A DNA stretch of 64,000 nt from Garcia nutans (taxonomy: Eukaryota > Streptophyta > Magnoliopsida > Malpighiales > Euphorbiaceae). Where the stretch lies: the NCBI GenBank assembly GCA_947685225.1, contig CANTUV010000032.1, positions 26,171,501-26,235,500 of the forward strand, in the 5' to 3' direction. The notes below the pieces were generated by a model. It did not search any database. It was not told the origin of the DNA and saw nothing but the letters and a program-made list of their open reading frames with translations. Made by a program: the position numbers and the translations under genes. Positions 12,301 to 23,545 of this stretch are shown in pieces; positions within the stretch are counted from its first letter, which is position 1; every line of letters begins with the position of its first letter.

Positions 12301-13750
12301 CAGATTTCCTAGATAATTCTTTTCTTTATTTTTCCTTTGTGTTTCTTATCCTTGTGTTGAGAGGTTTTGTATATGCCTATAAGTATGTTACTAAGTAATT
12401 ATTTATAATCATATTTGGTTTAGACTTTAAGGAGACTTGAGTTACCCATTCCAAGTGTTGAGGGATATCTTGGAAGAGAAGGTTAAAAGTGGTGTTTGAG
12501 CTTATTTTGTTGCTTTCAGAGGTAAGTACAAACTTTCAATAATTAATTATATTTGCATGACATTTAGACTTAACACATTTTGATTGGAAAATGTGTTAAG
12601 TTATTTACTACATTATTTGTGTCTGAGTAATAAGTTATGATTTGTATAATGTCATAAATGCATTATATGTAATGTGAGCAATGTGCAAGATATGATAATG
12701 ATCCAAAATATTCAGGTAATGCAGTTTGTTATGTAAAGCCATTGGTGATGGCTATATTGATATAAATGAGATAATTGAGGCATTATGCCTAGCTTGATCT
12801 TGAGAAAAAGAGAAAGATATTGATAATGGAATTATGAAAAATTTTTGTGCCTAGTATGTTATTCAATTTTCAGAGTTCTGTATTTGGCGGCATGCCTAAG
12901 ACGTAGTAGTCCCTTGAAGCTGGGTTGGGCTTAGCCCTTGAAACCTAGTTGGATGTTACATGATGTTGTAGTCCCTTGAAGTTGGGTTGGGCCTAGTCTT
13001 TGAAGCCTAGTTGGGATGTTACATACGAGGTTATCCTCATCGTGATATAATTTGCCTTTGGGGCTAGACATATAGTGTCAATTTGGATCAAAATAGTAAC
13101 TTTGAGATTTGAATAGCATTTTAGATCCATTGGGCCCATGTTTGTGTTTATTTTTATGTGAGTTATGAATTGTGAAACAATTGAGAAATATATTAAGATA
13201 TAGTATCATAAGATATAATATCCTTATGCATTGTGCATTGGCATTGCATTTGAACTTTATTGTTATCAAAGTTTGTATTACTAGCCTTTTGGCTTAGTAC
13301 GATTGTAATTCATCGTGCAGGTAACAGGGTAGATCCAATTGAGCCGAAGAGTTCATCTAGACTGAGTCGGGTCTAGGCTTAAGATCTTGAGTGTAGAGTT
13401 GATTGTTGGACATCAAGATCAGAGACAAACTGCTAGCATGTATATATTTTATATTTTTGTACATTTTGACTTCATGTATATTATGTTATATTTTGATGTA
13501 TATATATATATAGCAAACTATCAAAAATATTTTGGATAAACATTTGGTAATGAAGTTATGTATGTGTTTTAACAAGTAATATTTTATCTATTATTTATAT
13601 TATATCAATTAAATGATTTAAGTTTATACAGATTCAAAAAGTAAGAACCCATTTTATTAAAATGAGTTATGGCATTCTTGTATCATATATTCGTATATTA
13701 CATATGTTGGGTGTATATATTATACGTGTATAGGATATAAGGGTGTTATA
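12301..13750 (+). repeat. truncated 3' LTR of the nested Ty3/gypsy element
   Basis: Only the last ~1.45 kb of the LTR is present, corresponding to 6560-7991 of the 5' LTR. The joint lies in integrase sequence at about 12300, within CCTAGATA. The 5' LTR has CCTAGATA at the equivalent place, so a short microhomology bridges the deletion. U3, including the dyad modules, is gone. Confidence 0.88.
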
Positions 13751-15694
13751 GAAAAGTTATGCCATTTTAGGGTTTTGGTTATAAGTATATATTTTTATAA
13801 TGTAATTGTGGTTTAAACATGTTAAAATATATTTTTAATAATATAAATAAACTTAAAATACCAAATTGAATGGCCTAGTGTGGTATTCCAAAGTTAGGTT
13901 AGCATTAAATTTGGGATTTTTGTTTGGATGATGTTTAATTTTGATTTAAGATTGAAAATGCCTTAGAATGTGGTACTAAATGATTATTTATGATAACATT
14001 TGGTATAGGCATTGAGGAGAGTTGATTTGCCCCATCCTAGTGTTGAAGGGCAAGTGAAAAGAGAAGGATTGGAGGGTGTTTGAGCTTGTTTTTGGTTATC
14101 ACTAGAGGTATATACAAACTTTGGATGAATTGGACATATTTGCATTACATTGGGCTTAACACATTTTGGATTGGAAAATGTGTTAAGCTATTTGATACAT
14201 GGAACATATATAAATAATATGCTATGACATGTGTAATATTATATATGCATTAAATGCATTGTGAAAAGCCATTGTTAATGGCTAAATTATGTAAAATGTG
14301 AAATATGTGTATTATGTGAAAATAACCCAAAGTGTTTGGGTAATGTCATTTGTTGTGTATGCAATAAGGGCATTGTTAAAAAGCCATTGATAATGGCTAT
14401 AGTGCATACAATGTGAATTATATATGGATTATGTGAAATCATCCAAAATATTTGGGTGATGAGTTTTAAGGTAAAATGTGATCCATTGTGATGATATGAT
14501 GAAATGTGATGAATTGATATTACTGTAAATGAGAAAAGTGAGAAAATGATGAGAAAAAAAGGCAATGTGCCTAATAGATAATGAAAAATGAGACAATGTG
14601 CCTAACTTGATTATATGAAAATGAGAAAGAGATTGATAATGAGAAATGTGAATTAATTGTGTGCCTAGTATGTTATTCAATTTTCAGAGTTTTGTGTTTG
14701 GCAACATACCTATTAGGTTATCCTTATTATTTGCCTTCAGGGCTAGCTTTTGAACAACTATTTATTTTGCCTTCGGGCTAGACGTTGGACGTCGCTTGCC
14801 TTCGGGCTAGATGCTGGACATCACTATGATTTACCTTCGGGCTAGATGCTGGGCGTCACTTACCTTCGGGCTAGACACTGGGTGCCAATATAGACAAAAA
14901 TAGTAACTCTGAAATTTGAATAGCAAATTAGATCATTTGGATCCATGCTTATGTTTGTTTTTATGTGAATTGTGAATTCTCAAACAATTGAGATGTGATA
15001 TCCATATGCATTGTGCATTGGCATTGCATTTGAGTTTTATTGTTATTAAAATTTATACCGCTAGACTTTTGGCTTAGCGCGATTGAAATTTATCGCGCAG
15101 GTGACATGGTAGATCTGGTTGAGCAGGAGAGTTTGTCTAGACCATGTCGGGTCTAGCTTTTAGATTGTTTGAGTTGATTTAGCTACTTCTTCAAGATCAT
15201 TGCCGACTGCCAGCATGTATATGTTTTTATTGCATTTTGATATTGCATATATTATATTATATTTTTAGTATATATATTGTAAATTATAAAGGACATTTTG
15301 GATAAACATATTTATATATGTGTGTGTATAATTATTTTGTAAAACTTCAAAAAATAGAGGAGTATTTGGAAAATGTATGAATTGATTTATTAGGAGTGCT
15401 TTTGTGTGCAGGTTATGGTTTTGTTAAATTTGAAAATATCCAAATTACAGACAAAACTCTGACAAATTTTTTTCAGAAATTTTTATGAAAAATGCTTATT
15501 TTAGAACCTATGATTTATAATGATATGTTATGTGTTATTTAAATATACATTTTAAAGTATTTAAAATTTTAAATTTGAAAAGTGAAAATTTTTTATTAAA
15601 CCAGATTGTGATATTTTTATACCGTATATGCATATTTTATATATACTAGGTGTATGTATTATATGTATATAGGGTATAAGGGTGTTACAAGACC

Positions 15695-16590
15695 ACAAGG
15701 GTGGTAAAGCTATCCCTAAAGAGTTTTAATACATCTACATACTCAGATAATCGAACTCAAGACCTCTGGTTAAGCTATAATAGTCTATTGCTAATTGATC
15801 TACATGTCCGGTGGTAAAAATAATTTTTTTTATGAGATTAATCATTGACTTGATAAGAAATATGAAAAAGTAAAAATAAAATAAGAAAAACGAAAAACAT
15901 ATCCTTGTTAAATAAATAGAAATGTTTTTCTTTTATGTATTTTTATTTAGGACAAAACGTTTAATTAATTAGTAAATATTAAATTTATAATTTGCTTTTA
16001 CAACAACATAATTGATGTTGAAAATTAAATGGTCTAATGCATTAACTAATGCATTGATTAATATTTATTTTTTTTATTTATATTAAGTTATTTTTGTTAT
16101 TTTTATCAAGTTAAAGATAAATGTCATTGAGATGTCTATAGAAGATGTGGTTTTATCTCATTCTCTCAATTAAATAATTAAAAAAAAGGATAGGGAGGCT
16201 TGAACCTAAAGTCTTACTTTATCATCAAATTAAATTTCTGATATAAGCCCAAGTTTGGGCTTCATCTTATATAAAAAAAATAAATTATACCATAATATAA
16301 TAATATATTGTATCATTCCAAAGTTCTTTACTTATGGAGTTTTGCATTTAGTTTTGCATGTCATAATAACTTTGGCATAATCTAAATGGAGGTTAAGATT
16401 TGGAGCACAATACTTCTCTTTTTGGGTTCTTAAATTCCTTCCTTTTTTCTATTGATGGCCTGATGTTTTATATAATCAAAACTTTATCATGATGCATGGA
16501 GGAACAAATTGAAAAGGCATTCATTTTAGATAAATTGTTATGTAATCAACTTAATTAGAAAGCGACGAAAGATGCTAAAAATATAATATT
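15695..16590. other. host spacer upstream of the DC1 gene, no gene seen
   Basis: AT-rich, without coding potential. Two stretches (15700-15820 and 16190-16240) contain GAGTTCGA- or GGTTCAAGCC-like pieces on the minus strand that resemble pol III B boxes and may be SINE remnants; no matching A box or target duplication could be established. The last 300 bases lead into the promoter of the gene at 16670. Confidence 0.4.
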
Positions 16591-16592
16591 GG

Positions 16593-16600
16593 CTATATAA
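16593..16600 (+). promoter_or_regulatory. possible TATA box of the P-loop/DC1/EF-hand gene
   Basis: CTATATAA lies about 75 bp upstream of the ATG at 16670. That leaves room for a short 5' leader. It is the only good TATA match in the right place, but the region is AT-rich, so a chance match is possible. Confidence 0.4.
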
Positions 16601-17152
16601 TGATAATTTAATTTCTTCATGAGATAACTTAATTGTAATCTTATTCACTAAAGAGGAGGAAATTTAGAAATGGAAATATCTACTATGGCAGAACAAGAAC
16701 ACTCAAAATCTCCAATAATCATAGCAATAAAGGGTTCTTCAAGTAGTAAAAAGAGTGAAATAGCTCGTCAACTAGCAGCATTTCTTCACTATCCTCTTAT
16801 TGATGAAGAAGATATTGTCCCAATCCTTCAAAACTCCATTTCAAGCTCTGCTACTACATCCAATTCCTCATACAAAAATGATGAAGATTTAACTTTCAAA
16901 ATTGTTTTTCAAATCTCATCAACTCAGCTCAATTCTAAGCTTAGAGTTATTATCAATACTCCACTCTCTCAATGCACTCAATTTAATCATTTGGTGTGGC
17001 TGGCAAGTTCTAAGGAGGACTCTTTGGTCATCATTGAATGTGAAACTAAAAATTTGCATCCCTTTATTGGTATGATGGAGAGAAAGTGCCAAAAGTTAGC
17101 ATTGACACCACAAAGACATTTGTTGACTTTGTCCCTATGATGCTAAAGGTTG

Positions 17153-17682
17153 CAGACAAGGACGAAACTAGAGGGGTCGTGGGAGGGGGTGACGAACCCC
17201 CTTCATCGACAGCCAGAAGCACCTGTAGGGAGGGAGAGGTGTGTTCTTGGCCGGTGGCGGTTCCATTCCTAATTAAGGGGAGCCCCTTGTGAAGGAGAAA
17301 GGTTTGGCACGCTGCTATTCTGGTTCGATGGCTGAGGGCGAGAGTTGAAGATGAGTTATTTTTTTTATAAAATTGCCCTCGCTAAAACGACGTCGTTTTA
17401 GCAAGATTTTTATTTTTTTAATAATCTTGGCTGAAATGACGTCGTTTCAACCAACAATAGTTAAAAAAATTAAAGCTTTGTAAAGTTGTATTCTTGACAT
17501 AGCTAATGACCCAGTAGGCAGTAGCCAGACCCAACGACGTGACGAGATAGAGAGAGTGATTTTTAGCAACCGGCAAAGAGACGGCGAACAATAGCAATGA
17601 GGGAGCACCGACAATGACCGTGGAAATTTTGCCCCCCCCCCCCCCCCCCCCCCCCCTAGTGTATGTCTGGTTTCGCCACTGG
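17153..17682. mobile_element. MITE (hAT-like ends) inside the DC1 gene
   Basis: The left end CAGACAAGGACGAAAC and the right end, reverse complemented CAGTGGCGAAACCAGA, are imperfect inverted copies. Outside both ends stands GTTG, and deleting the element with one GTTG restores a continuous DC1-gene frame (LKVAKLHERLD), which fixes the limits. The duplication is shorter than the 8 bp usual for hAT, so the superfamily is uncertain. Inside are a perfect 22-bp palindrome centred on ACGACGTCGT (17381-17402), a second near-palindrome with the bZIP-type core TGACGTC (17431-17449) and a run of 26 C (17632-17657). Confidence 0.7.
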
Positions 17683-18266
17683 TTGCAAAGTTACATGAAA
17701 GGTTAGATCTTCATGAATTTTTTTCCCCTACAAAAGATAATACCATTATTGACAAAAACTTATTACAAAGGCATGCACATGAATTTTCCTTTATTGTAAA
17801 GCCTAGTTTTGATAAAATCATTTGCAATAATTGTAAAAAATCCATTTTTTATGCAACCTATAAATGTCTAGAATATGATGAATTCATCCTTCACAAACCT
17901 TGTGCCGAGTTACCAGACAAATTAATTAATTTGAAGGAGAAATGTACTCCATTCTTGAAAGAGAACCCATTCAATTATGATTTTCCTCAACAACATAAAT
18001 TTAACACTTGTAAAAGCTTCTCTAAATCTTGTTCTGATTGCTTCTTTAAAACCCACATCGAGTCTGGTTTTTTACCAACCATTCTTAAATATGAAGGACA
18101 TAAACACCCACTCACTTTTGTCATAATGCCACTGTGGGTCAACTTTCAATACAAATGCACTAAATGTGATGAGTTCAGAAAATCTATTAGCTATAAATGT
18201 TATAATTGCAATGTTGATCTTCATGTCGATTGTGCTTTGCCTTCACCTCGACCTCCATTTCATCAA

Positions 18267-18698
18267 GTAGGAGTGTGGCAGTGGGTACTGTGATGCCAAT
18301 ATTTAAGAAATATTCATTTGTAGATGAAAGTCAAGGTAGGACCATATTTACCACGACATGATAGGTGCTGGTCACATTAGGCGAATTTCGAACAATTCTT
18401 GACGCTGTTGCCTCCCTCTTGTAATAAAAAAATCATTTGGGAATTAGTGGTGATCCTTAAAGTGAGGAGGCAAAATTGAGTGTTAGTTGGTTTTATTATG
18501 GAAAGTTGACCTCTCCTATGAAAGAGGTTGCTGGAAACATGTGTGTATATATTTATGTTACTGTAAACTTTATAGGAAAAGGAAGGAAGAAAAAGTTGCA
18601 AGATACTTTTGATTTCTATTAGTAGTTCTCTGTATATATTTTTTTAGTTTTAATATAATTTGCATAATTTGCTTTTCTTCCTTCCAAAACTCCAACAG
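18267..18698 (+). other. intron of the P-loop/DC1/EF-hand gene (inferred)
   Basis: The donor GTAGGAG follows CCATTTCATCAA, and the acceptor CTCCAACAG follows a pyrimidine-rich stretch (TTTTCTTCCTTCC). It is a phase-0 intron of 432 bp. Splicing links the proline-rich end of the second DC1 unit (PSPRPPFHQ) to PLRPPSRVRVQELLL in one open frame. Reading through instead gives a stop at 18291. Confidence 0.6.
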
Positions 18699-19077
18699 CC
18701 TCTACGACCTCCATCTCGGGTGCGAGTTCAAGAGTTGCTGCTTGAACCCGTTAACCAATATCACCATCATTTTTCCAGATTTGTCCTCAATCATGATTTT
18801 TCTAATGACGTAAATACGCAAGCTGAAATTTTTTATTGAAACGCTGAGAAGGCAGTTCGATGTTTCTAATGAAGAAGACATATGTAAATGTATTTTAAAT
18901 AAAGATCATCTTACTAAAGAAGATATGAAATATCATCTCAATCGCTTTAGTTTTCCTAGACATTGGGCTCAATATTGGATTTCTCGTGCTGAAGCCAACA
19001 AAGATGGAGTAGTTGAGATGAAAGAGTTTTCTAATGATCTCTTCAAATTATTTAACAATATCAATAATAATTTGTAG

Positions 19078-19446
19078 TTCAAGATTTTACAACATGCCAT
19101 TACTTGCTTATGTTTCTTGCTTCTCCTAACTTATTGTTAAATAAAAATTATCATCATGTATTGCCTTCTAACATTATTTTTAAGTTGTAATTAAAAAATG
19201 CATTCTGTTTTCTTATGAAAATGAATGTTCAAATTTCATATTTACATCTACAATTTATTTTGATTAGTTAATAATTAATTAAATGAATTTTAAAATGAAT
19301 TTTTTTTAATAGAAAGCTAAATTCATAAAAAGTAAACAAAGTAAGATGTATAGAAAAATCTAAGATGAATTCTTAACTCACAATAAAGAAATTTATAAAA
19401 CTTCACGCTTATAAAATTTATAACTTAAGAAAAGATTAACAAACTT
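19078..19446. other. 3' flank of the DC1 gene, nothing else seen
   Basis: AT-rich sequence after the stop at 19075-19077. It probably contains the 3' UTR; AATAAAAAT-type signals occur near 19140. No other feature is supported. Confidence 0.4.
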
Positions 19447-19653
19447 TACTATAAGAAATAGGTGGTATACCGACGAATATTTCTATTGGTATACCAAGTC
19501 AGTAATTATAATTAGTAATAACTTCCTGACCAAAAGAATCAGTCCATGATGACCTTTTGAATAAAGACTACCGAGAGAAATAACAAATGATTAGCAATTA
19601 TCAATTACTTACCAATTGAATGTTTGGTTTTAAAATTGGTTCACTTTGCTGAG

Positions 19654-22600
19654 CAATGTTGTCGAAACTGGACCGCTCAATGAACTGGATTGATAACTGG
19701 TTTACGATTTTACTGGTTCAACACTAGGTTTTTGATTTTTCAAGTAATTAAATATTTAAAACAATTTAAAACCTATATATATAAAGAAGAGAGATTTAAA
19801 TCATAAAAATATAAATTTTGAAGGGCATTCATCATTCATACTAATACAAATACTTAATTTTGCAAGTTAAATATAAGAATAAAAACACCTAAATATAAAC
19901 TATAACAATTTTATTTAAAATGTTGAAGCAATTTTATCAATTAATTCATAATCAATGGGATCATAAGATCTCTTAGAAATTGCCAACCTATAAATATACC
20001 ATATGATAATATTATTTTTATGCATGAAATAACATACAGAAATATATTGTGTAAAAATATTATTCTTACCTATTTTGCAAGCGCAAATTATAGTGAATAT
20101 AGACAATATCATTCAACTTTTATTGTTCTATCTATTTCTCCTCTTAGTGTGAATGCGTTCAAAGGCACTCCAATTGCGTTTACATCTAGAAGCAAAAGCT
20201 ATTTAGCTAAGAATTCTTATAGCTAATTTTTTGCGAATTTGGAGCATCAAAACCAAGTGTTCTCCACCATTCATCTTTAATTGGACATAAAAAAGCAAAA
20301 TATTTGACATCAAATATTTTCGTGCTAAATTAAATCTTATTCAAATATTTTTGTATCAAATTAAATCTTACCATGTTGAGTATCCTTACTAGTAGTATAA
20401 GCAAGTGGCTGAGAAAAGCACATTTGACGCTTTCGAAATATTCTTTTCTCATATAATACTTTAACTGCTTTATCCTTATCAATTAGCTTATCAATCAAAT
20501 TTAGAACACCTTGCATAACCTCAGACTTTTTAGAAAAATTAGCTTCATCATATTAAAAAGTAAGATTTAAATAATATGTTGCCGCATGAAGATCACGACG
20601 TAGCATTCTATCCCATCTAGACTTTATAATTGTAGTATAAGGCTTGTATAAGTTCTTTTTATTTTGAACAACTTCTTGATCCCTAAACATGCCCTATACA
20701 TGCCCTCATAAACATAACCTAAAGATGGTTTTTCATCAATATCACATAGACACAATAAGTGTATTAATGGAGTCATAACTCTTACAATCATCAAGCAATT
20801 ATTCCAAAAATTTTCATCCAAAACATTCTGTTTAACTTCTTTGCCCCTTTGTATCTTGAAGAATTTCTTATCATCTCCACTAATAACTAAAGCCTGCAAT
20901 TCATCTTTATGTGCATGCAAGCTTTGTAATGAAATAAAAGTGATTGCAAAATGAGTAGCTCTAGGTCAAATGATTTCCTTCCAATTAGGTATCTTCCTGA
21001 GCCAATTTAAGACAACTTTATGGTTATACACAAAAACTGTCACTTTAGATGCAAGAATAGTTACATTTTGTACTTGAGGCATTTCTCCTATGTCTTTCAT
21101 TATTAAATTAACACAATGGGTTGTACATGGTGACCAACTAATATGTGGATGTCCCTTCATAAGTTTACTTCTTGTAGCTTTATAAAGGGTTGCATTATTA
21201 GTCACCATATGAACTACATTATGTGGACCAACCAATTCTACGATTTCAGCAAACAGATTACAAAAATTTTCTACATTTGTATAAATATTAGAAGCATCAA
21301 CAGATTTGATAAATGAATTAATCTTTGGATAACAAACTAGAAAATTAATCAATGACCTTTGTCTAATATTAGTCCATCCATCTCCCATTATAGTATAACC
21401 AGTGTAAGCCCAAACATCTTTATAAGAGTCAATAATCAATTTGATATACAACTTTGTATTAGTCGATAAATTAAGAAGCAAAGCATGATATGTAGGAGCC
21501 TTATACCCATGACTCGTACTAGCTATTTTAGAAGTTGAAAATTGATAAAAAGGTGAATTTGCAGCATTCATGGGAATGCAAGCATCATAAAACCATAAAG
21601 CTATAGCCAAATCAGTATCTCTCCATCTTCCTCCATAAAGTTATAGCCAAATCAGTATCTCTCCATTTTCCTTACTTTACATGCATATTTAAATACCAGG
21701 TTGAGTAGGATCACTTACACCTCTTTGAAAATATGAAGTTTTTTCAAAACTAGCTTTCCTCTTTCCCTTTGAAACCATAGTTGAAGGAGTAGAAAGTTCA
21801 TCCAAATCATTTGTTTAGCTTTTTGAACATTTGTATCTAATGATCCTTGGATTTGAAATTGAACAGATGCATGCATATTTTTGCATAGATTATTATTTCC
21901 TTTAATTCCAGCTAGATGCTACTTTATTCGATTAACGCCTCCACCTGCAATTTATTTTTTACAAAAATCACATGTCAAAATCTTCATTCCCTGTGAATTT
22001 GTCCCTTTTGTAATATACTTCCATGCTAAATCATTTTTTTTTTTGCTACTTGAATGTTCTAAAGTAGGATGTGTAGAACTTTCTTCTCTATATTGTGTAT
22101 CCAATGGTTGTGAATTTTCTAATTCCATCTAAATTAACAAATTAAAATAAAAAAATTCCTTCTAATACAATGGATATAAACATGTAGTTCATAGTAGAAA
22201 ATTATCTACAAAACAATGTTGTTTTTCATTGAAATAACACAGCTATAAAAAATAACTTTAGAAAACTATAAACTACATAAACTAAAAATTTAAAATAAAA
22301 TAAAAATCAAAAATTAAAAATACAAGGTTGTACGTATTTTTTGATCTAATAAAACTTGCCCATGGGACAAAGTTCATTGAAATTTATGATTTTCATGATT
22401 AATTAATAAAAAGCTATTATAATATATAATTAATTAGTGTATGCATGCCCACTGACAAATTTAAAGAAAAATAAAAATATATAAAAGTTATACCTGATAG
22501 AGCTAAAACTTGATAACAGTTTGAGTAGAGACTGATAGTCGTATTTTCTGAAGTTGCAGCTTTTACTTTTAGGATTTTACACAGTTAAAAATTTAAAATA

Positions 22601-22762
22601 TACTTTAATTTTGGTCCAACCATTATTGGTTAGACTAATTTTTTTATTTAATTCCAGTTTTATGTATAAAACTGGTTTTTATATCAAACCAAACCAGATT
22701 GGAGATTGATTTCTGGTTCTTTCGATCTGACTGGTCGGTCCGATCTGATTTGAACAACACTA
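19654..22762 (-). mobile_element. hAT transposon with degraded transposase
   Basis: The left end CAATGTTGTCGAAAC and the right end, reverse complemented TAGTGTTGTTCAAATC, are matching hAT inverted repeats followed inward by GGACCG-type sequence. The 8-bp duplication is TTGCTGAG (19646-19653) against TTTCTGAG (22763-22770), one mismatch. Size is 3109 bp. It holds a transposase pseudogene on the minus strand and lies within the CACTA-like element. Confidence 0.88.
19915..22005 (-). pseudogene. hAT transposase pseudogene (BED, DUF659, hATC)
   Basis: Read on the minus strand from the right. A BED zinc finger at about 21880-21990 (ILTCDFCKK, IAGGGVNRIK, HLAGIKGN) carries stops. A DUF659-type segment follows at 20966-21610 (GDGWTNIRQRSLINFLVC, CTTHCVNLIMKDIGEMP) and continues at 20624-20920 (KSLHAHKDELQALVISGD region, SLGYVYEGMYRA). 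The dimerisation region lies at 20110-20290 (EWWRTLGFDAPN, WSAFERIHTKRRNR), and the C-terminal piece at 19915-20112 ends YDPIDYELIDKIAST. In active elements the enzyme cuts and pastes at the inverted repeats; this copy has several stops and frame changes and cannot encode a full protein. Confidence 0.85.
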
Positions 22763-23545
22763 TTTCTGAGAGAGTTTATCAAAGTTGGCAACTACATACG
22801 GATAGGTTGTGGGTATATTAATTTAATAACTTTAATAAATTTAAAAAAAAAGTTGTCAATAATCGATTGGCAATATATTTTAATATTATTCTAAAAATTA
22901 GGATTAGTAATATATTAACTATATTTTAATATTATTTAAAAAGTAGGACAATTGTCAATAAACGGTCGATAACTTATTTTAGTATTATTTTAAAAACTAA
23001 AAGGCTTGTCAACAATCAATTGGTAAGTTTTATAAATAATATTTTGAAAATTAAAATTTTAGTTAGTAATCAGTATATATATAGTTAAATAAATTAGGCT
23101 AATTAAAATTAAAATAAGCATAATTTAATACATAATAAAGATAAACATATATAAAATAAGGATAAAAAATTATTTTATAATATCAAAATTATTGACTAAC
23201 GGTTTTGGAATGAAAATGTTGATGAAATAATTAAATAGTTTAATTTTTGAATGCATAAGGATGCAAAAAATAGATACTGAAAATATAAAAATTGACTTGT
23301 ATAATTTATAAAATTTGAGGGATTTTATAATTATTTAACAAAAAAATTATCTCATTATTTTGGCATTGGTCGATAATCAGTCGATAAACCATAAATTATT
23401 TATTTAAATAATATCCTAGTAGTCAGTAATGTATCAGTAAATTAATTCAAAATTTTAAATTGTTCAATAATCGATCAGTAAACCTATAAAAAATTCTGGA
23501 AATAGTTGATAATCTAGGGTAACTTTACCAACAATATTTTATTTA

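Larger units (their letters stand above)
5343..13750 (+). mobile_element. nested Ty3/gypsy retrotransposon (chromovirus-like)
   Basis: Order is 5' LTR, PBS, gag, protease, reverse transcriptase, RNase H, integrase, truncated 3' LTR. Both outer ends fit TG...TA (decayed CA): TGTAATGTTCC at 5343 and GGGTGTTATA at 13750. The flanks GAAAG (5338-5342) and GAAAA (13751-13755) are a one-mismatch 5-bp duplication. Order and RT wording match chromoviruses of the Tekay/Del type. The segment that would carry the integrase C-terminus, any chromodomain, the polypurine tract and the first ~1.2 kb of the 3' LTR is missing. Numerous in-frame stops make it non-autonomous. Confidence 0.92.
4372..15689 (+). mobile_element. 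solo LTR (Ty3/gypsy), split by a nested element
   Basis: The LTR starts TGTAATAGC at 4372 and ends GGGTGTTACA at 15689, with the perfect 5-bp duplication AGACC at 4367-4371 and 15690-15694. It is interrupted at 5342/13751 by the retrotransposon at 5343-13750. Removing that insertion leaves about 2.9 kb of continuous LTR with no internal region, so this is a solo LTR made by LTR-LTR recombination. The 4700-4880 segment (CT-rich tract, GAAGGCCGAATTTCTCCATTG) matches 5690-5830 in the nested LTR, so the two belong to related families. Confidence 0.9.
16670..19077 (+). pseudogene. P-loop + DC1 + EF-hand protein gene, disrupted
   Basis: ATG at 16670 opens 156 codons with a nucleotide-binding P-loop (IAIKGSSSSKKSEIARQLA, residues ~18-36) like those of small kinases and AAA proteins. 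A frameshift near 17085 moves the gene to another frame (VPKVSIDTTKTFVDF), which continues after a MITE insertion (17153-17682) as KLHERLDLHEF. Two Cys/His-rich C1 (DC1) units follow: CNNCKK..YKCLEYDEFILHKPC (one Cys replaced by Tyr) and a unit ending YKCYNCNVDLHVDCALP. Exon 2, after an intron at 18267-18698, reads to an extra T in the run 18829-18834; in the next frame an EF-hand loop (EANKDGVVEMKEF) appears before the TAG at 19075. DC1 domains bind zinc and EF-hands calcium; the role of the whole protein is unknown. No intact product is possible as read. One or both frameshifts could be assembly errors; the MITE is not. Confidence 0.72.
19447..23545. mobile_element. CACTA-like element (non-autonomous), holding a hAT
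   Basis: TACTATAAGAAATA followed by TACCGACGAA at 19447-19480 resembles the CACTACAAGAAA..TACCGACG end of plant CACTA (En/Spm) elements. To the right of the nested hAT, about seven diverged copies of a short motif (GTCAATAATCGATTGGCAA, GTCAATAAACGGTCGATAA and similar) recur between 22850 and 23530, like CACTA subterminal repeats. No transposase is visible outside the hAT, and I did not find a clear right-hand CACTA terminus, so the right limit is approximate. Confidence 0.4.

Noticed and set aside
17086..17292. Separate 68-residue gene
   Set aside because: Its first part is the shifted frame of the DC1 gene and the rest runs into the MITE at 17153.
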